Below the pieces are notes generated by a model that worked only from the letters and a program-made list of their open reading frames with translations, was not told the origin of the DNA and ran no database searches. A DNA stretch of 64,000 bases, taken from positions 38,190,035-38,254,034 of the forward strand of contig NC_030383.2 in assembly GCF_001625215.2 (NCBI RefSeq), written 5' to 3'. The position numbers were made by a program, and so were the translations under genes. This document shows, piece by piece, positions 1 through 10,673 of this stretch. This DNA is from Daucus carota subsp. sativus (Eukaryota; Streptophyta; Magnoliopsida; Apiales; Apiaceae). Numbering within the stretch: the first letter of the stretch is position 1; the number at the start of each line of letters is the position of its first letter.

Positions 1-199
1 TTAATTTTCACAAGATTCAAATAATTCTAAAATATATCAATTCTCAATTTATTTCGATCCACATAAGCAGGCAGGTGCTATTAATCACATAAAATATAAT
101 TTATGCAGCATGAAATTATAATTGCTCGAAAACATTATTATAACCAAAAATATTATTATCACATAATTATATAAATTCACAAAATTCCCGATTGTTACA
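1..199 (-). repeat. Partial 3' LTR of Ty3/gypsy element
   Basis: On the minus strand the sequence TGTAACA starts at 199, directly after a purine-rich tract (minus strand AGGGTGGAAGG, about 201-211) that follows the end of the pol reading frames. This is the expected polypurine tract plus LTR start. The LTR runs off the left window edge, so its length is unknown. I could not find a matching stretch in the 5' LTR copy on the right, so the two LTRs have diverged or the 5' copy has lost its U3 part. Confidence 0.65.
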
Positions 200-238
200 T
201 CCTTCCACCCTTAACAGGATTCTGACCTCAGAATCAGT

Positions 239-601
239 CTAAGAAAATAAGTGTGGATATTTCTCTAGCATCTCGCTTTCAAGTTCCCAAGTTGATTCTT
301 CAACCATGGGATTCCTCCACAAAACTCGCACTAGACTCACAGTCTTATTTCTTAGTGCTTTCTCTCTCCGGTCTAGAATTTCTACCGGCTGCTCAATATA
401 AGACAGATCTGACTGAATCTCTATAGGACTATACTCTATAACATGCTTCAAATCGGGATTATACTTCTTAAGGATAGACACGTGGAACACATTGTGCACG
501 TGTTGTAGATGTGGTGGTAAGGCTAACTCATATGCAACTTTTCCTACTTGCCTAAAAAAACGGCCCAATATATCTGGGACTAAGCTTCCCTTTCTTTCCA
601 A
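239..601 (-). pseudogene. Ty3 integrase C-terminus with chromodomain-like tail
   Basis: A reading frame of about 120 residues in the phase of the pol end. It carries the integrase C-terminal GPY/F-type region (VGKVAYELALPP, VFHVSILKKY) and then a tail with ILDRREKALRNK, VRVLWRN and STWELESEM. In plant chromoviruses this tail is a chromodomain that tethers integration to histone marks. The frame is shifted relative to the upstream integrase core, so it is now a separate remnant. The first residues before FRQVGKV are probably out-of-frame sequence. Confidence 0.8.
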
Positions 602-1619
602 ATCTCATAAGTCCCTTCCATGGTGACACTTTTAATAGGACTGGCTCTCCCACTTGGAATTCCATGTCCTTACGAGATTGATCGGCGTACTTTCTCTGAC
701 GATTCTGAGCTGTAATTAATCTTTTCTGAATGAGTTCAATTGTTTCCTTGGTTTGCTGTATAAGTTCTGGACCTAGTATTTTGCGTTCACCAACTTCTTC
801 CCAACACACTGGGGATCTACACTTACGACCATACATGGCTTCGTAAGGTGGCATACCAATACTAGCGTGATAGCTGTTGTTGTACGCGAATTCAACCAAT
901 GGTAGATGTTCATCCTAACCTCCTTCAAAATCCAAAGCACATACCCTAAGCATGTCTTCGATTGTCTGAATGGTTCTTTCACTTTGACCATCTGTTTGGG
1001 GATGATAAGCGGTACTCATATGTAACTTAGTTCCCAAGCATTCTTAGAATTGTCTCCAGAATCTTGAGTTGAATCGGGGATCTCTGTCAGATACAATTGA
1101 TACTGGGACCCCATGACGTATAACTATTTCCTTCTGATACAGATGGACTAACTTATCCAATGAAAACCTCTCATTGATTGGAATAAAATGTGCCGACTCA
1201 GTGAGTCTGTCAACAATTACCCAAATCGCGTCGTGATTAGCTCTAGTCTTTGGCAATCCTACTACAAAGTCCATTGCCAGTTGTTCTCATTTCCATTCAG
1301 GAATCTCTAATGGTTGTAGTAGTCCACTGGGTCTTTGATGTTCTGCCTTAACTCTTTGGCACGTGAAGCATTTGCTTACCCACTCAGCTATTTCGTTCTT
1401 CATATCTGGCCACCAAAAAGTTTCCTTCAGATCTGGGTACATCTTGGTACTGCCGGGGTGAATAGCGTATCGAGAATTATGAGCGTCATATAGTATCTCA
1501 TTCTTCAATTCAGTCACATTAGGAACCCATATTCTCGATGAAAATCTTAAAATCCCTTGATTGTCCATTTGGTTGGAAATCTCTTCTCCCGTTAAGTCGA
1601 CCTTCTTGCGACTCATCAT
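552..1619 (-). pseudogene. Ty3 integrase, frameshifted
   Basis: Three adjoining minus-strand frames make up the integrase. 1287-1619 carries the N-terminal zinc-binding region: HPGSTKMY, WWPDMK and the CFTCQR pair of cysteines. 1044-1274 carries the catalytic core start MDFVVGLPK and the second catalytic stretch IVSDRDPRF. 552-899 carries VEFAYNNSYHASIG and the YGRKCRSP region typical of plant Ty3 integrase. Stops or indels near 1280, 1040 and 900 separate them. The known job of the enzyme is to insert the cDNA copy into host DNA. Confidence 0.85.
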
Positions 1620-1658
1620 TTCTTCCTGACATCTCTTAATCTTTTCTAGTAATTCTGG

Positions 1659-2493
1659 TTAAAATGTCATGGCATACATCAGTTCAGTTGTTGGCTCCGA
1701 TAATTGAATCTCTAACTCCAGCTTTTCAAATTCTTGAATCAACTCTTCTGATGAAGTTATCAAGTTCAGCCTTTCCTTTCGGCTCAAAGCATCTGCTACC
1801 ACATTGGCCTTCCCTGGATGGTAATTGATTGTGCAATCGTAGTCTTTGATCAGCTCCAACCATCTCCGTTGCCTCATGTTGAGCTCTTTCTGGGTGAAAA
1901 TGTACTTCAGACTCTTGTGATCTGTGTAGATCTCACACTTTTCCCCGTACAAGTAATGCCTCCAAATCTTTAGTGCAAACACTATTGCTGCCAATTCAGA
2001 TCATGGGTTGGATACTTCTGCTTTTCAATTGTCTAGATGCGTAAGCAATAACTTTACCGTGTTGCATCAATACACAACCTAATCCCTTATGAGAAGCATC
2101 ACTATAGATCATGAAATTTCCTTGCTCATTAGGTAGCGTCAGAATTGGTGCAGTTACCAATCTCTTCTTCAACTCTTGGAAGCTTTCTTCACACTTATCA
2201 TTCCATTCATATTTCTCATTCTTTCTGGTTAGCTTGGTCAATGGTGATGCTATCTTTGCAAAATCCTTGACAAATCTTCTGTAATAACCAGCCAATCCCA
2301 TGAAACTTCTCACTTTAGTTGGTGATTTTGGCCTCTCCCAATTCATTATGGACTCAATCTTTGCTGGATCCACTTTAATGCCTTCGTTGTTCACAACATG
2401 TCCTAGAAACTGCACTTCTTGAAACCAAAATTCACACTTAGAGAACTTGGCATATAACTTTTCCTTTCTCAGGATTTCCAAGGCAATTCTCAA
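1659..2493 (-). pseudogene. Ty3 RT thumb and RNase H, frameshifted
   Basis: 1996-2493 continues the reverse transcriptase ([21 protein letters not shown]) into RNase H ([17 protein letters not shown], where the D of YSDAS is catalytic). 1659-1994 continues RNase H in another phase ([37 protein letters not shown]). The break lies near 1996, after ASRQLK. The upstream boundary at 2515 is a TAA stop just after the RT catalytic motif. Confidence 0.88.
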
Positions 2494-2514
2494 ATGCTCG
2501 GCGTGTTCTTCTTC

Positions 2515-3627
2515 TTACTTAGAATATATCAAGATGTCGTCTATGAATACGATCATAAATTTATCCAGATACTTCTCAAAGATGCGATTCATCATATCCA
2601 TAAAAGCTGCAGGTGCATTCGTCAATCCAAACGCCATCACTAAAAACTCATAGTGCCCATATCTAGTTCGAAATGCCGTCTTAGGAACGTCTTCAGTCTT
2701 GATCTTCAACTGATGATATCCTAATCTTAAGTCAATCTTAGAAAAACATACAGCTCCCTTCAGTTGGTCAAAGAGGTCATCAATTCTTGGTAGTGGATAC
2801 TTGTTTTTAATGGTCAACTTATTCAATTCACGGTAGTCAATACACAATCTCATACTACCATCCTTTTTCTTTACAAATAGAATCGGAGCGCCCCACGGTG
2901 AAACACTGGGTCTGATTATTCCTTTATCAAGAAGATCTTGTAGCTGGGTGGCCAACTCCTTCATTTCCACTGGAGCCATACGATAAGGTGCTCTTGATAC
3001 TGGCTCAGTACCAGGTGCTAGGTCAATAGCAAACTCAATTTCCCTGTCTGGAGGTAAACCTGGAAGTTCGTTGGGGAATACATCTTTGAACTCATTCACT
3101 ATAGGAATACTTTCAATGCTGGGTGACTCGGCATCCAAGTCCACCACGTGAGCCAAATAGGCTTCACAACCTTGTCTTAGCAACTTCTTAACTTGCATAA
3201 TAGTCAGAGATTCCTTCGTCTGTTTCTGACCTTTGAATACGACTCTGGATTTGTCTAAAGCTCGCAATACTACTCGCTTGCTCTTACAGTTGATCTGAGC
3301 GTCATGATCAGTCAACCAATCCATTCCTAGAATAACGTCAAACGTGCCTAACTTGAAAGGAATCAAGTCCGCAAGGAATACCTGTCCTAAAATCTCAATC
3401 TCACAGCGGGGATAAACTTGAGTAACCGAGACTCTATCTTGATTAGCTACTTCTATAGACAAAGCTTCACTTAACATACGAATCTCGCAAAATAATTTAT
3501 GAGCAAAATCTTCAGAAACAAATGACTTGGTAGCTCCAGAATCAAATAATACTTTGGCAGATATGGAGTTGATAGGAAGCGTACCTGCCACAACGCTCGA
3601 GTCCTTGACTGCATCTTTCAAGGTCAT
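2515..3627 (-). pseudogene. Ty3 protease and reverse transcriptase
   Basis: The frame starts in the aspartic protease: [12 protein letters not shown] near residue 30 holds the active-site DSG. The linker VILGMDWL follows at about residue 100, then RT with [49 protein letters not shown] and the catalytic [10 protein letters not shown] at the C-terminus (FIDD being the usual Ty3 form of YxDD). It ends in a TAA at 2515 where the family reads on, so the polyprotein is broken here. No start codon of its own is expected, because pol is normally translated with gag. Confidence 0.9.
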
Positions 3628-3862
3628 GTTGAAAGTCCTGGCCTTAGGTGGTGCTGCTATGGCTAGCGGTTGTGCCTATGGTGCTGGAAGTCTTGGCACA
3701 TTGTTGGCAGGTGCTGGTGTTCTACAATCCTTCGAAATATGGCCCACTTTTCCATACTTGAAGCAAGTGGTTCCCTTGGGTCTATTATCCTGGCACTCAC
3801 TAGCATAATGCCCCCCTTTGCTGACACTTAAAGCAGACTACATTTGTTCTGGAACATATTCC

Positions 3863-4129
3863 TTAATGCTTCTTCCCACAGATTCTGCAATCAGGAATGG
3901 GAGGTCTAAATTGCCCCTGACGGTTACCTTGCTGGGGCCGACTACTTTGACTTGCGAAACCCTGCTCTGGCTTCTGGAATCCCATATTCCTATTCTGACG
4001 GAAATCTGGTCTTCGGTTAAAACGGTTCTGAAAGTTCATCGGCCTCTGACTAACTTCTGTGGTTTCCACCTTTCTCTTCTTACCGTCCCTTTCCTTTTGG
4101 GACATATCACTTTCCCCCTCAATAATCAT
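3863..4129 (-). pseudogene. Ty3 gag C-terminus / zinc knuckle remnant
   Basis: A basic, Q/R/N-rich frame (RNMGFQKPEQGF, FRPPIPDC) ending with the first half of a CCHC zinc knuckle, CRICGKKH, which is then interrupted by a stop. The second half (CFKCQQ, GHYASEC) can be seen in the DNA just downstream in a shifted phase. It is separated from the gag body by a TAG at 4136. The knuckle normally binds the genomic RNA. Confidence 0.8.
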
Positions 4130-4135
4130 AGCCTT

Positions 4136-4756
4136 CTAAACAACAGCCGCATACGAAGTTAACTCATAAGCAGCTACCCTGCTCCGCAACCAAGGCTTTA
4201 GTCCTTGTTGGAGCCTCTTAGCCCTCTGCTCATCAGTATTGACATACTCAGGAACAAACCTTGCTAGCTCAGTAAACTTAGCCTCATATTCAGAAACACT
4301 CAGGTTTTCTTGTTTTAGTTCCAAGAACTTTAGCTCCATCTGATTTTGCATATACCTGGGAAAGTACTTCTCCAAGAACAATTCTGTAAACCTTTCCCAT
4401 GGAACAACTTCTCCTATCACAAGCGCTCGCTTGGACTCCCACCAGTAGTTGGCTTCCTCCTTCAGAAAGTAGCTGGCAAATTCGGTCTTCTGATCCGCCC
4501 CTACCTTTGCCAGGGAGAATGCCTTATCAGTCTCCTTCAGCCAAGCTCTGGCTTTAATCGGGTCGGAAGATCCCAAGAACTCTTGAGGTTTAACTGACTG
4601 GAAAGTCTTAAAAGTAACGGCAGGCACTTGCTGACGTTGTTGCTGCCTCTCCTGATTAGCAGCTTGCTGACGCAAAAGTTCCAAAATCTGAGCGATGGTT
4701 GGATCTGTCTGGCCTGCATTTGCGGTCTCTACACGAACAATTTTCTTTGGCGGCAT
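4136..4756 (-). pseudogene. Ty3 gag
   Basis: 206 codons starting MPPKKIVRVE at 4756. A Q-rich N-terminus (about residues 25-48) precedes the retrotransposon gag core: FLGSSDPIKARAWLKE, ANYWWESKR, WERFTELFLEKYFP, MELKFLELKQ, SVSEYEAKFTELARFVP. It forms the capsid-like particle in intact elements. It ends at a stop within the region that should join the zinc-knuckle segment, so the protein would lack its RNA-binding end. Confidence 0.88.
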
Positions 4757-5300
4757 GATTCCGGTGATAAAACAAGCAACTTATTAAGTAACATTTTTAA
4801 ATAGTTTCATAAATCAAGTTATCGAAGAATATCTGAAATGGTTTGGATATCCCCAAAAATACTACTATATAATTTGCTTGTGATTTCACAGATTAAGAAT
4901 AAACTATGATAATGAAGAAAGAATCATGACTGAATAAGGATTAAGCAGTTTATATAGTGATTAGTAAAGACAATGTGGGTAATGGAAACAAGCACTATAT
5001 AATATCAAGCTACAAGCGTATAATCGCTTTAAAACCGTACAAACATACTATACAGAAAAAAGAAAGTACAAGAAAAGAAATGCATCGGGTCACCAGTAGA
5101 AAGGGTGGGGTATGGTACACAAAAGCCCTACAAAACTATGGCTGTCTCCGTGGCGCCATCTCTGCAATAGGTGACTATCTATAGTATGCATCTAACACAC
5201 ACTACACTCTCTATGTACAACAAGCTCATCCCACCACATCACTCATCCTTTGGATCACCAACCTCGTGGAGCCTGCTTAACACATAGCACATCACGCGCT
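4757..5300 (-). other. Leader between gag and upstream ORF, no gene seen
   Basis: About 540 bases lie between the gag start and the upstream ORF of the same element. The small reading frames here have no family features. It is best regarded as part of the long 5' untranslated leader. Confidence 0.6.
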
Positions 5301-5747
5301 CTACCCCTCTGGATCGCGGACCCCACTACTCGAAGAAGGAAGGACCCTCAACCAGTTCTCGGCAATAGCAAGGATGGCCCTCACCTCTCTCGCTGTATCC
5401 CTAGCTGGGCGCTCGCCCACAACTGGAACCTGGGCTCCTAAACCAACTCTCTCCGAAAAAGACTGAACCAAAGTCCTGAGCTCCTGGTTTTGGCCTTGCA
5501 TGAACTCGCACGTCTGTCTCAACTGCGCAAACTGACGAAAAGGTACATACTGGCTAGCTTCCACCAGAGTAGGTGATGTCGCTGACGTGGCGTTAGGAGC
5601 TCTAGCACGTGCCGAGAGACCCACTGGTGGCATCTCTAGAACCCTCACCGACTCACTATCTCCCGAAGGGTCTGAATCATAGCCACTCCTATGGGGTGAA
5701 CGTGACCCCTGCCCCTCTGGCTCTGTATCAGACTCAGAATGCTGCAA
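5301..5747 (-). CDS. Upstream ORF in Ty3 leader, function unknown
   Basis: 148 codons, starting MQHSESDTEPEG, between the primer binding site and gag. The composition is acidic and serine/proline-rich at the N-terminus (residues 1-60), followed by a predicted helical, glutamine-rich stretch (FRQFAQLRQTCEFMQGQNQE, about 75-95) that could form a coiled coil. I do not recognise the family. It is open while the neighbouring gag and pol are broken, but at this length that is weak evidence for function. It could be an extra N-terminal gag-like segment of this Ty3 subfamily. Confidence 0.5.
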   Translation of the reverse strand: MQHSESDTEPEGQGSRSPHRSGYDSDPSGDSESVRVLEMPPVGLSARARAPNATSATSPTLVEASQYVPFRQFAQLRQTCEFMQGQNQELRTLVQSFSERVGLGAQVPVVGERPARDTAREVRAILAIAENWLRVLPSSSSGVRDPEG

Positions 5748-5922
5748 GAATTATTATATATATATTTATCGTCAAAATACTTGACGGAATAACTAAAGCT
5801 ATCTTATCTTATTAATCAAGACTATATCCGACAGCCTCGAGTCAAACTCTATATGAGTCTGAATAAGTGATCTTATCTTAAACTATCCTAACTATTCTTG
5901 TTTCAGTGACTGATAACCTGTA

Positions 5923-5934
5923 GCTCTGATACCA
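5923..5934 (-). promoter_or_regulatory. Primer binding site (initiator tRNA-Met type)
   Basis: The minus strand reads TGGTATCAGAGC, the plant initiator methionine tRNA complement used to prime LTR retrotransposon cDNA. It lies 3 bases inside the LTR end at 5938, the normal spacing. Confidence 0.9.
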
Positions 5935-5937
5935 ACT

Positions 5938-6800
5938 TGTGACAGCCCAAAATTCAGGGGTCAAGAATTTGGTGCCACGAAAGTAAAATAACCTGTAAAT
6001 AAATAAAAGCATGCAAACGACCCCTCATACCGAGATCCAAACAGCTTATAGTGTGAAACAAGAACTAAACCGAATTATAAAGTTATTACATCACACTTGA
6101 TGTCATTAGGATCACTTCGACGAGAAGCTATGCCAATGACTAAATGTCTAGATAAGTTTTACACACTAATAATATTTTATAACAAACTATATACTCTCTC
6201 ACTTCAAACTATCTATACCAAAACCCACCTGGTTAGGTAGATGGAACCTAAAGACCAAAGGATGATGCACTGGCACACTCTTACGTGCGGTGTGAAGATG
6301 AGGCATCCTCAGTTTTCACTGAAAGAATGAACACAGGAAAGCAAAGATGAGCAAAGCATGCTCAACAATAATATTTTTAATAATGCATGGCTAACCTTGT
6401 TCTGGAATTAAAACTATCATTGCTGAAAGAATTAGCAATAATTCAACTTTATCAATACAACTTAATGCTGCAAAGAAAGGCATTAAATCGTAAACAATCT
6501 CATTAGAATTTTCATAATCTTTCTCATAAATCGTTTTCATAAATCTTTTTGTATATAATTGGAATTATTAACGCTGTGCTATAGCCGATGATTAGTCGCG
6601 AGATAGCACCGGATCATGCAAGAAGCATGTCACCAAATCTGAGGAATTCCAGGCCCACAATGGCCTATTCGCTGGACCGGCGTCTCGGTCTCTTACGCAT
6701 ACGTTCCAATTACAAAATAATTTGATTTCATTAGAAAGCAAATCCAAGTCAAACTCATTTCCTACTTATATATAATAAGCGTAAGGGAGATAATTTGGTC
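5938..6800 (-). repeat. 5' LTR of Ty3/gypsy element (right boundary uncertain)
   Basis: The plus strand starts TGTGACAG at 5938 next to the primer binding site, so the minus-strand LTR ends in CTGTCACA. This pairs with TGTAACA at the start of the 3' LTR. A minus-strand TATATATA-like box at about 6770 would place the transcript start near 6740. The U3 part should continue right of 6800, but no stretch up to 7330 matches the U3 of the 3' LTR (1-199), so the far boundary is not set here. Confidence 0.65.
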
Positions 6801-7322
6801 GCATGGTCCTTTGGTCTAAAAGCTGATCATCCGTTGGATCGTATATTTAACAAATAAGCACCGTTAGATTAGAACAAAATTAAATTCTGTTCTATAAGGC
6901 AACTGATATCTACTTGCAATTTAATTCCTTTTCTGAATCCAAAACAAATTCTGTCTTTCAAGTGTTTTTGATTTTTTTTATTACAAAATAAATATTTCCT
7001 ACCAGAATTTTTAGACAAATATTTAAATCACATTATAATAATTCTAATATAAAATACATTTATACTAGAACACATATTTTTAACACTTTTTCCTAATCCA
7101 AGACAGAACACATATTTTTAACACCTTTTCCTATTCCAAGACATGTTATGCCTTCTACTTGCATGCATGTTTATGATTTATTTTTTTAGTCAGAAACAAA
7201 TTACAACCAAATTCTTCGAAACATAAAATTTGTCAAGATCTTCTATATAAACTACTTCATATCAGCCTCATCTTAAACCCATTCTTGCGTCTTCTTCTTC
7301 AAATATTTTAACTTGGAAATCT
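6801..7322. other. AT-rich segment: possible LTR U3 remnant and promoter-like stretch
   Basis: No gene is seen. A plus-strand TATA-like CTATATAAA near 7240 stands upstream of the Helitron-derived exons that follow. A 38-bp tandem duplication at 7067-7142 is listed separately. Confidence 0.4.
7067..7142. repeat. 38-bp tandem duplication
   Basis: Units 7067-7104 and 7105-7142 both begin AGAACACATATTTTTAACAC and end CCAAGAC. They differ at only two positions, so the duplication is recent. No gene lies across it. Confidence 0.9.
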
Positions 7323-9590
7323 CCCAGTGTTTCTTATGGCCTCAATCTTGACAAAGTTTGCAACGGTTCTTTCTTCCCCAAACTTCTCCATCGAACTCAC
7401 AAAGGTAATTAGCTTCTCTCTTTTTTTTACTGCTATTTGATAAATTGCTATGCATCGGTTTTATTAATTTTTTCTGTTTTGTCTAAATTATATTGATTTA
7501 TTCAATTTTTCGTAGATAACGCCATGGATTTGCATGATGAATCAAATAATATGAATGAAAAATAGAGAATTGAACGTAACAAGTGGCGTAGAGAACGGTA
7601 CAGACTACGTCAAGAACAAAACAAGCAACAACAAGAACCATGTAAGTAAAGTTTAGCATGTGATATGTGCATTAAATATGTGTGACATCAAAATTATTGA
7701 TCTCTGACATTAGAACAATACAGGTAGAGCAGTAGAACAATCAATACACCAATTCTTAATGAAATTAGAAGCTTACTCATCGGTCAGTAAATTACTCCAG
7801 ATGATAGTGTATTGTGTAAATTTCATTTGAAAACCTATAGTCAGTGTATTCTTAATGCAAATGTGTTTTTGAGTTTTTAGTTGGCAAATTAACTTTCCAG
7901 TAGGAATATTACAGATCAAATATAAGTGAACTTAAAAAAAATTGCCTTCGTCACCATTATAGTAACCTACTTCATGCTGTTTCTTTCTATTCATGCCTTG
8001 GGTAATAACTTTATCAAGGTATTTCATGTCAAGATCTGGCAAAACCTGCAAGAAAATCACCACGTATTATAAACTCATACCTAAGAATCGAAGCAAAATA
8101 AACATGTACGTATTGAATAGTAAACATGTAAGTAGAACTCCTTGGTTTGCATAACAATAGCTTAACATTTTTCCCGTGATCGGATCATTCAAAGATTCTG
8201 GGAACAAGTTAATTCTAGGTATAGGCACTTCATAATTTATATCTCACACATTAATATTACTATTAGCGTATACATTAGTGCTTTTTGTGTGCTTTTTGTT
8301 TTTCAAGGAGGTACACATGGATATACTTTAATGTTAAAATTAATTCATCCTACATATCCGATTTTAATTAGTCTTAGCAATTCTAATTTTATGTATTTTA
8401 TTATAGCTGATGTTACAGATTTAGCTGAAGGATCAAATTCTGAAATTGTTATAAGAAAACGAACTGAGCTTAACAAGCGACGCCGGGAGCAATACAATAA
8501 AGCTACAGAAGAGGAACGGAGCCAAAGAAACAAACTAAGACGTGACCGAAGAGCAAAACAAAAGATTAATGCGATAGAATGTCAACAAGTAAACAATGGT
8601 AATTTCTAGAGGTTACAATTTTTATAATACCATGTCGTGCAAATTTTTTTTATTAACCCTTATAAGTTGTTCTTTCGTGTATATAGATATACCAGTTACT
8701 GATGAAAGCACAAAGTATATACAAATGATAAAGAGGAATACATCTACAACAAAAGGTATTCTCTATATCTCCCTTACGCTTATTATATATAAGTATATAA
8801 TACATGTATATATATATATAAATTTATTTATTACTGATTTGATTTTTATTTTTATTTTTAAAGCATTTGCTGAAGTTAGCAAACGAATGAGGACAAAAAT
8901 ACAGTCGAACAAGGAAAAGTTTGGTAAGCCTAAATTTTCATAGGCTCCACAAAAATTAACAGCAAATAACTATTTAACTTATCATGTTATAGCTAAACTA
9001 TACAAACCTATTTTGCTACAACAAAAGCAACATCGATCCTAAATATTGGAAGTGCCGACAAAGAATGTGTATACTGTGGTGCACTAATGTGGGGGCAGGA
9101 AAGAACGAGAGAAGAAGGTGCTTCAAACACTTCAGGCTTCTCACTATGTTGTAGCCATGGTAAAGTTAAACTACCTAACTTACAAGAAACTCCCCCGGAA
9201 TTGAAGAGACTGTTGGATGGAATAGATGAATTAAGTAAAGCATTTAGAAAAAATTACAGGATGTACAACACTGCATTTTCCTTCACATCCACTGGTGGAG
9301 AAATAGATAAAAGATATAATAACGGTGGTGGCCCTTTTTTTTATCGTATATTTGGTGAAATATATCATCAGATCGGCTCTTTGTACCCGGATGATGGTGA
9401 GAAGCCAGTTTATTCACAAATCTACATGTATGACAATCAACAAGAAGTCGAAAAACGGGTATCCTTTCCGCACAATGATGAACTTCTGGATACAAGAATT
9501 ATCAAAACTATTACTGAAATGTTGGATCGTGAGAATGAATTAGCTAAATTTTTTCAAAATGAAACGAGAAAACATGAAACGAGAATTTGA
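7323..9590 (+). pseudogene. Truncated Helitron RepHel gene, N-terminal exons
   Basis: Several short exons with good splice borders resemble the start of plant Helitron RepHel genes: a basic B-box-like stretch near 7570-7640 (KWRRERYRLRQEQNK, with an in-frame TAG just before it), 8407-8598 (RKRTELNKRRREQYNK, EERSQRNKLRRDRRAKQ), 8686-8754, 8862-8921, and a larger part to 9590. The last part holds the zinc-finger-like CVYCGALMW, CCSHGKVKLP, and the Helitron signature FSFTSTGGEIDKRYNN...IFGEIYHQIGSLYPDDG. The same signature occurs in the 57 kb gene on the minus strand, so they are related Helitron families. The HUH nuclease and helicase parts are missing because copia sequence begins at about 9560-9590. 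Confidence 0.82.
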
Positions 9591-10426
9591 GATGACTGAT
9601 CTGGGGTTGCTACATTTTTTTCTTGGCAAGGAGATTAAACAAAGCAATGGAGGATTTTTTATCTCACAGCAGAAGTATGCCAGAGAAGTGTTGAAAAAGT
9701 TCAAAATGGAAAATGCAAATTCTGTAAGTACGCCAGTTGCAGTTGGTTTGAAACTAAGCAAGAATGATGATTCTGAGCTTATTGATCCTATATTATTTCA
9801 GAGTCTCGTGGGAAACTTAATGTATCTTACTGCTACAAGACTCGACATTGCTTATGAGGTCAGTTTAATTAGCAGGTTTATGGAATGTCCTAGAAATTTT
9901 AAGATATATTCGAGGAACACTCTCAGAAGGAATTTATTATCAAAAAGTATGCAATCCTACACTTGTTGGATTCTGCGATAGTGACTGGGCAGGAGACCAT
10001 GATGACAGTAAGAGCACATCAGGAAATGTGTTTTTTGTTGGATCGGGTGCTATATCGTGGATGTCAAAGAAATAAGTCGTTGTGGCTCTTTCAACAGCGG
10101 AAGCAGAGTATATATCATTGGCCCTTGCTTGGATTAAATGGGTGTTACAAGAACGCAAGCAAAGTTTCAAGGATTGTCTAGAAATTTATTGTGACCACAG
10201 TTCTGCAATTGCCCTTAGTAAAGATCTTGTTTTTCATAGCAAAAGCAAACACATTCGAATTAAATATCATTTCATCCGTGATTTGATCAAGAACGGGGAA
10301 ATTGAAGTTAAGTATTGCACAAGTGAAGAACAAGCATCAGATATTTTTACAAAGCCATTAAAGTTAGAAGCATTCAGAGGCTTGAAGACAAAACTTGTTG
10401 TTACAAGAATCTAGCTTAAGGGAGGC
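9560..10426 (+). pseudogene. Ty1/copia RT end and RNase H remnant
   Basis: From EFEMTDLGLLHFFLGKEI (about 9586) the sequence is the C-terminal part of copia reverse transcriptase (LVGNLMYLTATRLDIAYEV), followed by RNase H (CDSDWAGDHDDSKSTSG near 9975, ALSTAEAEYISLALA at about 10085, DIFTKPLKLEAFRGLK at about 10345). Phase changes near 9910 and a stop near 10075 break it. gag, protease, integrase and most of RT are absent, so this is a 5'-truncated end piece. A purine tract (AAGGGAGG, about 10418-10425) and the LTR follow. Confidence 0.9.
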
Positions 10427-10673
10427 TGTTGGAATATAAGCTAAATCCTTCCAGAAAGCTTATCAACTCTAAACATGAATATGGAGCAACTGATACATGA
10501 TGCAGATACATGAATCTAAGTTTACATATTCCAAGATAATTAATTGTTCAATGTACTAGTCTAATGAATCTGTTATATTATAATCATATAAATTGTATTA
10601 ACCTATTTCTTAATGCATTATCAGAAATTTCAGAGAACAAGTTTCTTCTCTTTGCTTTTTATTATTTCCAACA
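10427..10673 (+). repeat. Copia 3' LTR, 247 bp
   Basis: It begins TGTTGGAA just after the polypurine tract and ends TTCCAACA, a perfect 8-bp terminal inverted repeat. A TATA-like stretch (TATATTATAATCATATAA) lies near 10572-10590. It is a short LTR, as is common in some plant copia lineages. No second copy is present on the 5' side because that part of the element is missing. Confidence 0.92.

Larger units (their letters stand above)
200..5937 (-). mobile_element. Ty3/gypsy chromovirus (Tekay type), internal region, decayed
   Basis: Minus-strand order is primer binding site, leader ORF, gag, zinc knuckle, protease, reverse transcriptase, RNase H, integrase, chromodomain-like tail, polypurine tract. 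This order (RT before integrase) is Ty3/gypsy, and the tail with VLWRN and ESTWELESEM is chromodomain-like, as in the Tekay/Del lineage. The coding region is cut into at least seven frames by stops and indels (near 4136, 3860, 2515, 1996, 1640, 1280, 1040, 900 and 600), so this copy cannot encode a working polyprotein. It could still be moved in trans only if its LTRs are intact, which cannot be shown here. Confidence 0.9.

Noticed and set aside
2447..2653. Plus-strand frame within the Ty3 pol region
   Set aside because: Antisense shadow of reverse transcriptase.
3818..4162. Plus-strand frame of 114 codons within Ty3 gag
   Set aside because: Antisense to the gag zinc-knuckle region; no independent support.
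6900..7330. Possible right end of the Ty3 5' LTR
   Set aside because: No TGTTACA-like end and no similarity to positions 1-199 could be found, so no boundary is claimed.
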